From Bradyrhizobiaceae bacterium (GTDB lineage: Bacteria; Pseudomonadota; Alphaproteobacteria; Rhizobiales; Hyphomicrobiaceae), in the NCBI GenBank assembly GCA_947475855.1, contig CANJPN010000290.1:1-7694 (forward strand): DNA of 7,694 bases, in the 5' to 3' direction. Each line of letters opens with the position of its first letter. The stretch's first letter is position 1. The notes beneath the pieces were generated by a model, which made no database searches, was not told where the DNA came from, and worked only from the letters and a program-made list of their open reading frames with translations. The position numbers and the translations under genes are program-made. Positions 6,161 through 7,694 of this stretch are shown here, piece after piece.

Positions 6161-7510
6161 ATGACGACTGCCGCCGAGACACTCGCCGCCTATGCCGTGG
6201 GGCTTCGTTACGAGGCGCTGCCCGAAAGCGTGATCGAACGGGCGCGGGTGTGCCTCGCCGACGCGATCGGGTGCGCGGCGTTCGGGGCGCGGTTCCCGTG
6301 GTCGCAGATGGTGCTCGACTACGCGAAGTCCGTCGGCTCGGGCGGTCCCGTCAAGCTGCCGGGGCTTCCCGGCGTGAACCTCCACGTGCCGCAGGCGGCG
6401 CTGGCACTGGGCACGTTCAGCCACGCGTTCGAGCTCGACAGCTTGCGCAATCCGAGCGCGGGCGTGCATCCGGGCGCGACCGTCGCGCTCCCCGCGTTCG
6501 CATTCTCGCAATCGCTCGGTGCGTCCGGCAAGGCGCTGCTGACGGCGATCGTGGCGGGTACGGAAGTGATGGGCCGGATCGGTGTCGCGACGCTACATTC
6601 GCCCGAAGTGCGCGGGTTCCACGCGCCAGGCATCTCGGGGCCGTTCGGGTGCGCCGCCGCCTGCGCCTCTCTCGCCGGGCTAGACGCCGCGACCACCACA
6701 AACGCGTTCGGCATCGCGGGCTCGATGGGCGGCGGGCTGCTGGCGTTCGCGAAGGCGGGCACGGGCGGCATGGTCAAGCGGCTGCACATGGGGCGCGCGG
6801 CGGAAGGCGGCATCGTCGCTGTCGACCTCGCGCGGCGCGGCTTCGAGGGACCTGCCACCGTGATCGAGGGCAAATTCGGGATGCTGGAGGCCTATTGCGA
6901 CAAGCGCGACGCTGCCAGGCTGACGCGCGGGCTCGGGACGGAGTGGGAGATCGAGCGGCTGTGCATCAAGCCTTACGCGCTGCATGTTACCGCGCAGCCA
7001 TCGGTGCAACTCATCCGGCAGTGGATGGGGGAGCACAAGTTCGGCGGCGACGACGTTGCTGCACTGACGATCTGGGCCTCGCCGAAGGTCGTGACGCATC
7101 ACTCGAACGCCGAGCCGATCGACGTGATGAGCGCGCAGTATTCAACGCCGTTCACGGTGGCGCTGGCGACCTACCACGATCCCGCCGACCCGGAAGTGTT
7201 CAACGACGCGACGCTGGCCGACGGGCGCGTGCGTGCGCTGGCCAAGCGCATCAGAATCGTCGAGCGGCCGCAGGACGTGGCGACGATGGGTGTCGCGATG
7301 GCCGTCGAGCTGAAAGACGGGCGGAAGATCGAGGGGCACCTCGACGCGTTCCGCGGCACGCCGGAGCAGCCGTTCACGCGGGCCGACGTGAAGCACAAGT
7401 TCGACAACGTAACGCGCGGCGCCCTTTCGACGTCCACGCGCGACAGGCTTTTCGAGCAGTTGATGGCGCTGGAGACGGTCGCCGACGTGCGCGAGCTGGC
7501 GTTGTTCTAG
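6161..7510 (+). CDS. MmgE/PrpD family protein
   Basis: A 449-residue cytoplasmic protein, the usual length for the MmgE/PrpD family. Known members include 2-methylcitrate dehydratase (PrpD), cis-aconitate decarboxylase and iminodisuccinate epimerase. Family hallmarks: the helical N-terminus with CLADAIGCAAFG at 31-42, SHAFELD at 87-93, HPGA at 103-106, the HAPGISGPFG segment at 154-163, KRLHMGRAAEGG at 206-217, the KPYALHVTAQPSVQ segment at 270-283, and the small alpha/beta domain from about 295. Neither prpB/prpC nor aconitase genes are nearby, so assignment to the methylcitrate cycle is not supported; the substrate is unknown. I chose ATG 6161 because MTTAAETLAAYAVGL fits the family N-terminus. 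An ATG at 6053 has a closer GAGAGGAG but would add 36 residues that do not look like the family. Confidence 0.92.
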   Translation: MTTAAETLAAYAVGLRYEALPESVIERARVCLADAIGCAAFGARFPWSQMVLDYAKSVGSGGPVKLPGLPGVNLHVPQAALALGTFSHAFELDSLRNPSAGVHPGATVALPAFAFSQSLGASGKALLTAIVAGTEVMGRIGVATLHSPEVRGFHAPGISGPFGCAAACASLAGLDAATTTNAFGIAGSMGGGLLAFAKAGTGGMVKRLHMGRAAEGGIVAVDLARRGFEGPATVIEGKFGMLEAYCDKRDAARLTRGLGTEWEIERLCIKPYALHVTAQPSVQLIRQWMGEHKFGGDDVAALTIWASPKVVTHHSNAEPIDVMSAQYSTPFTVALATYHDPADPEVFNDATLADGRVRALAKRIRIVERPQDVATMGVAMAVELKDGRKIEGHLDAFRGTPEQPFTRADVKHKFDNVTRGALSTSTRDRLFEQLMALETVADVRELALF

Positions 7511-7522
7511 CGCACACTCCAC

Positions 7523-7551
7523 GTAGGTTGGGTCGCGCTGCGCTTGACCCA
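7523..7551. repeat. Palindromic repeat with GCGCTGCGC core, right flank apparently lost
   Basis: TGGGTC (7529-7534) and GACCCA (7546-7551) pair perfectly around GCGCTGCGCTT; the core can fold further (GCG/CGC around CTG). The left side continues outward as GTAGGT (7523-7528), but the expected mirror ACCTAC does not follow the right arm: the sequence is GACTGTATG instead. It begins 13 bases after the stop of the MmgE/PrpD gene and may serve as its RNA 3' structure. The break coincides with the probable left edge of the IS110 element. Confidence 0.65.
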
Positions 7552-7566
7552 GACTGTATGTCCCTT

Positions 7567-7652
7567 CCTCGAGCGAGGCGACTCGCCTTCGATGTGAGAT
7601 CGAGGGTTACCCGGATTGGCCGGGCAGAGCCTCACACAAGGAGGGCGAGTCG
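7567..7652 (+). ncRNA. Candidate structured RNA (bridge-RNA-like) in IS110 left end
   Basis: On paper the transcript folds into a small 5' hairpin, CCTC (7567-7570) with GAGG (7575-7578), then a nested structure. The outer stem is 7579-7590 with 7641-7652 (12 pairs, one G-U), the middle stem 7593-7598 with 7631-7636 (TGTGAG/CTCACA), and the inner stem 7610-7614 with 7620-7624 (CCCGG/CCGGG) with loop ATTGG. Between middle and inner stems lies an asymmetric internal loop, 7599-7609 and 7625-7630. Elements of the IS110 group are known to encode a bridge RNA upstream of the transposase, with internal loops that pair to target and donor DNA. I could not match this loop to the target repeat or to the visible left end, and the outer stem buries the transposase ribosome binding site, so a translational control role is an equal alternative. 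Confidence 0.4.
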
Positions 7653-7694
7653 TGGGACATCTTAGCGAAGCTTTCGTCGGAATCGATACCTCGA
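7652..7694 (+). CDS. IS110-family transposase, N-terminus only
   Basis: GTG at 7652-7654 is preceded by a near-perfect ribosome binding site, AAGGAGG (7638-7644), with seven bases between. The 14 visible codons read VGHLSEAFVGIDTS (first residue translated as Met). The FVGIDTS block is the first strand of the RuvC-like DEDD domain of IS110-type transposases; Asp12 would be the first catalytic acid. Full proteins of the family are about 300-400 residues, with a C-terminal domain carrying a catalytic Ser; nothing of that is visible. The gene runs off the window, so whether it is intact is unknown. Confidence 0.75.
   Translation, partial: MGHLSEAFVGIDTS

Larger units (their letters stand above)
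7552..7694 (+). mobile_element. Left end of an IS110-family insertion sequence (partial)
   Basis: The transposase start at 7652 identifies the element; its left non-coding end must lie between the stop of the previous gene (7510) and 7652. I place the boundary near 7552 because the palindromic repeat loses its symmetry exactly there. IS110 elements lack terminal inverted repeats and often make no target duplication, so the edge cannot be fixed from one side. The right end is outside the window. Confidence 0.6.

Noticed and set aside
6250..7665. 471-codon plus-strand open frame inside the MmgE/PrpD gene
   Set aside because: Arg/Ala-rich translation in another frame of a well-recognised gene; a typical GC-rich shadow despite its length.
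1..7694. CRISPR array, tRNA or rRNA genes, anti-phage system
   Set aside because: No regularly spaced direct repeats, no tRNA-like cloverleaf sequence and no rRNA stretches were seen. The lone HNH protein is not accompanied by any partner of a known defence system.

Overview
The window looks like chromosomal DNA of a high-GC alphaproteobacterium, most likely a Hyphomicrobiales (Rhizobiales) relative. That is inferred from the HNH nuclease type, the paired YafK-like L,D-transpeptidases with Pro/Gly-rich tails, the strong G/C preference at third codon positions, and the scattered GCGAAGCG-type palindromic repeats. I could not run a search, so the taxonomy is inference.

Layout, left to right: a short non-coding stretch ending in a palindromic repeat (about 156-181); an HNH endonuclease on the minus strand (195-755); an N-terminally truncated remnant of an SGNH/AlgX-like hydrolase on the plus strand (about 984-1463); a secreted lipocalin-like protein on the minus strand (1506-2000); two tandem plus-strand L,D-transpeptidase paralogues (2251-3243, predicted lipoprotein; 3454 onward, predicted soluble periplasmic protein); an MFS transporter on the minus strand (4785-6017); divergent from it, an MmgE/PrpD-family protein (6161-7510); a second palindromic repeat (7523-7551); and the left end of an IS110-family element whose transposase starts at 7652 and runs off the window.

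The two transpeptidases share the same catalytic block but differ in membrane anchoring and in their low-complexity tails, so they probably modify peptidoglycan or its attached proteins at different places in the periplasm. The second one probably carries a frameshift near 4531-4550: base composition by codon position changes phase there, and the alternative frame ends at 4640 just before a hairpin. The MFS transporter and the MmgE/PrpD protein share a 143-bp divergent promoter region, but nothing shows a common substrate.

The most interesting part is the right edge. The IS110 left end appears to abut, and perhaps interrupt, a palindromic repeat. The 100 bases before the transposase start fold on paper into a nested three-stem structure with an internal loop. 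This could be a bridge-RNA-type guide RNA, a hairpin hiding the transposase ribosome binding site, or both.
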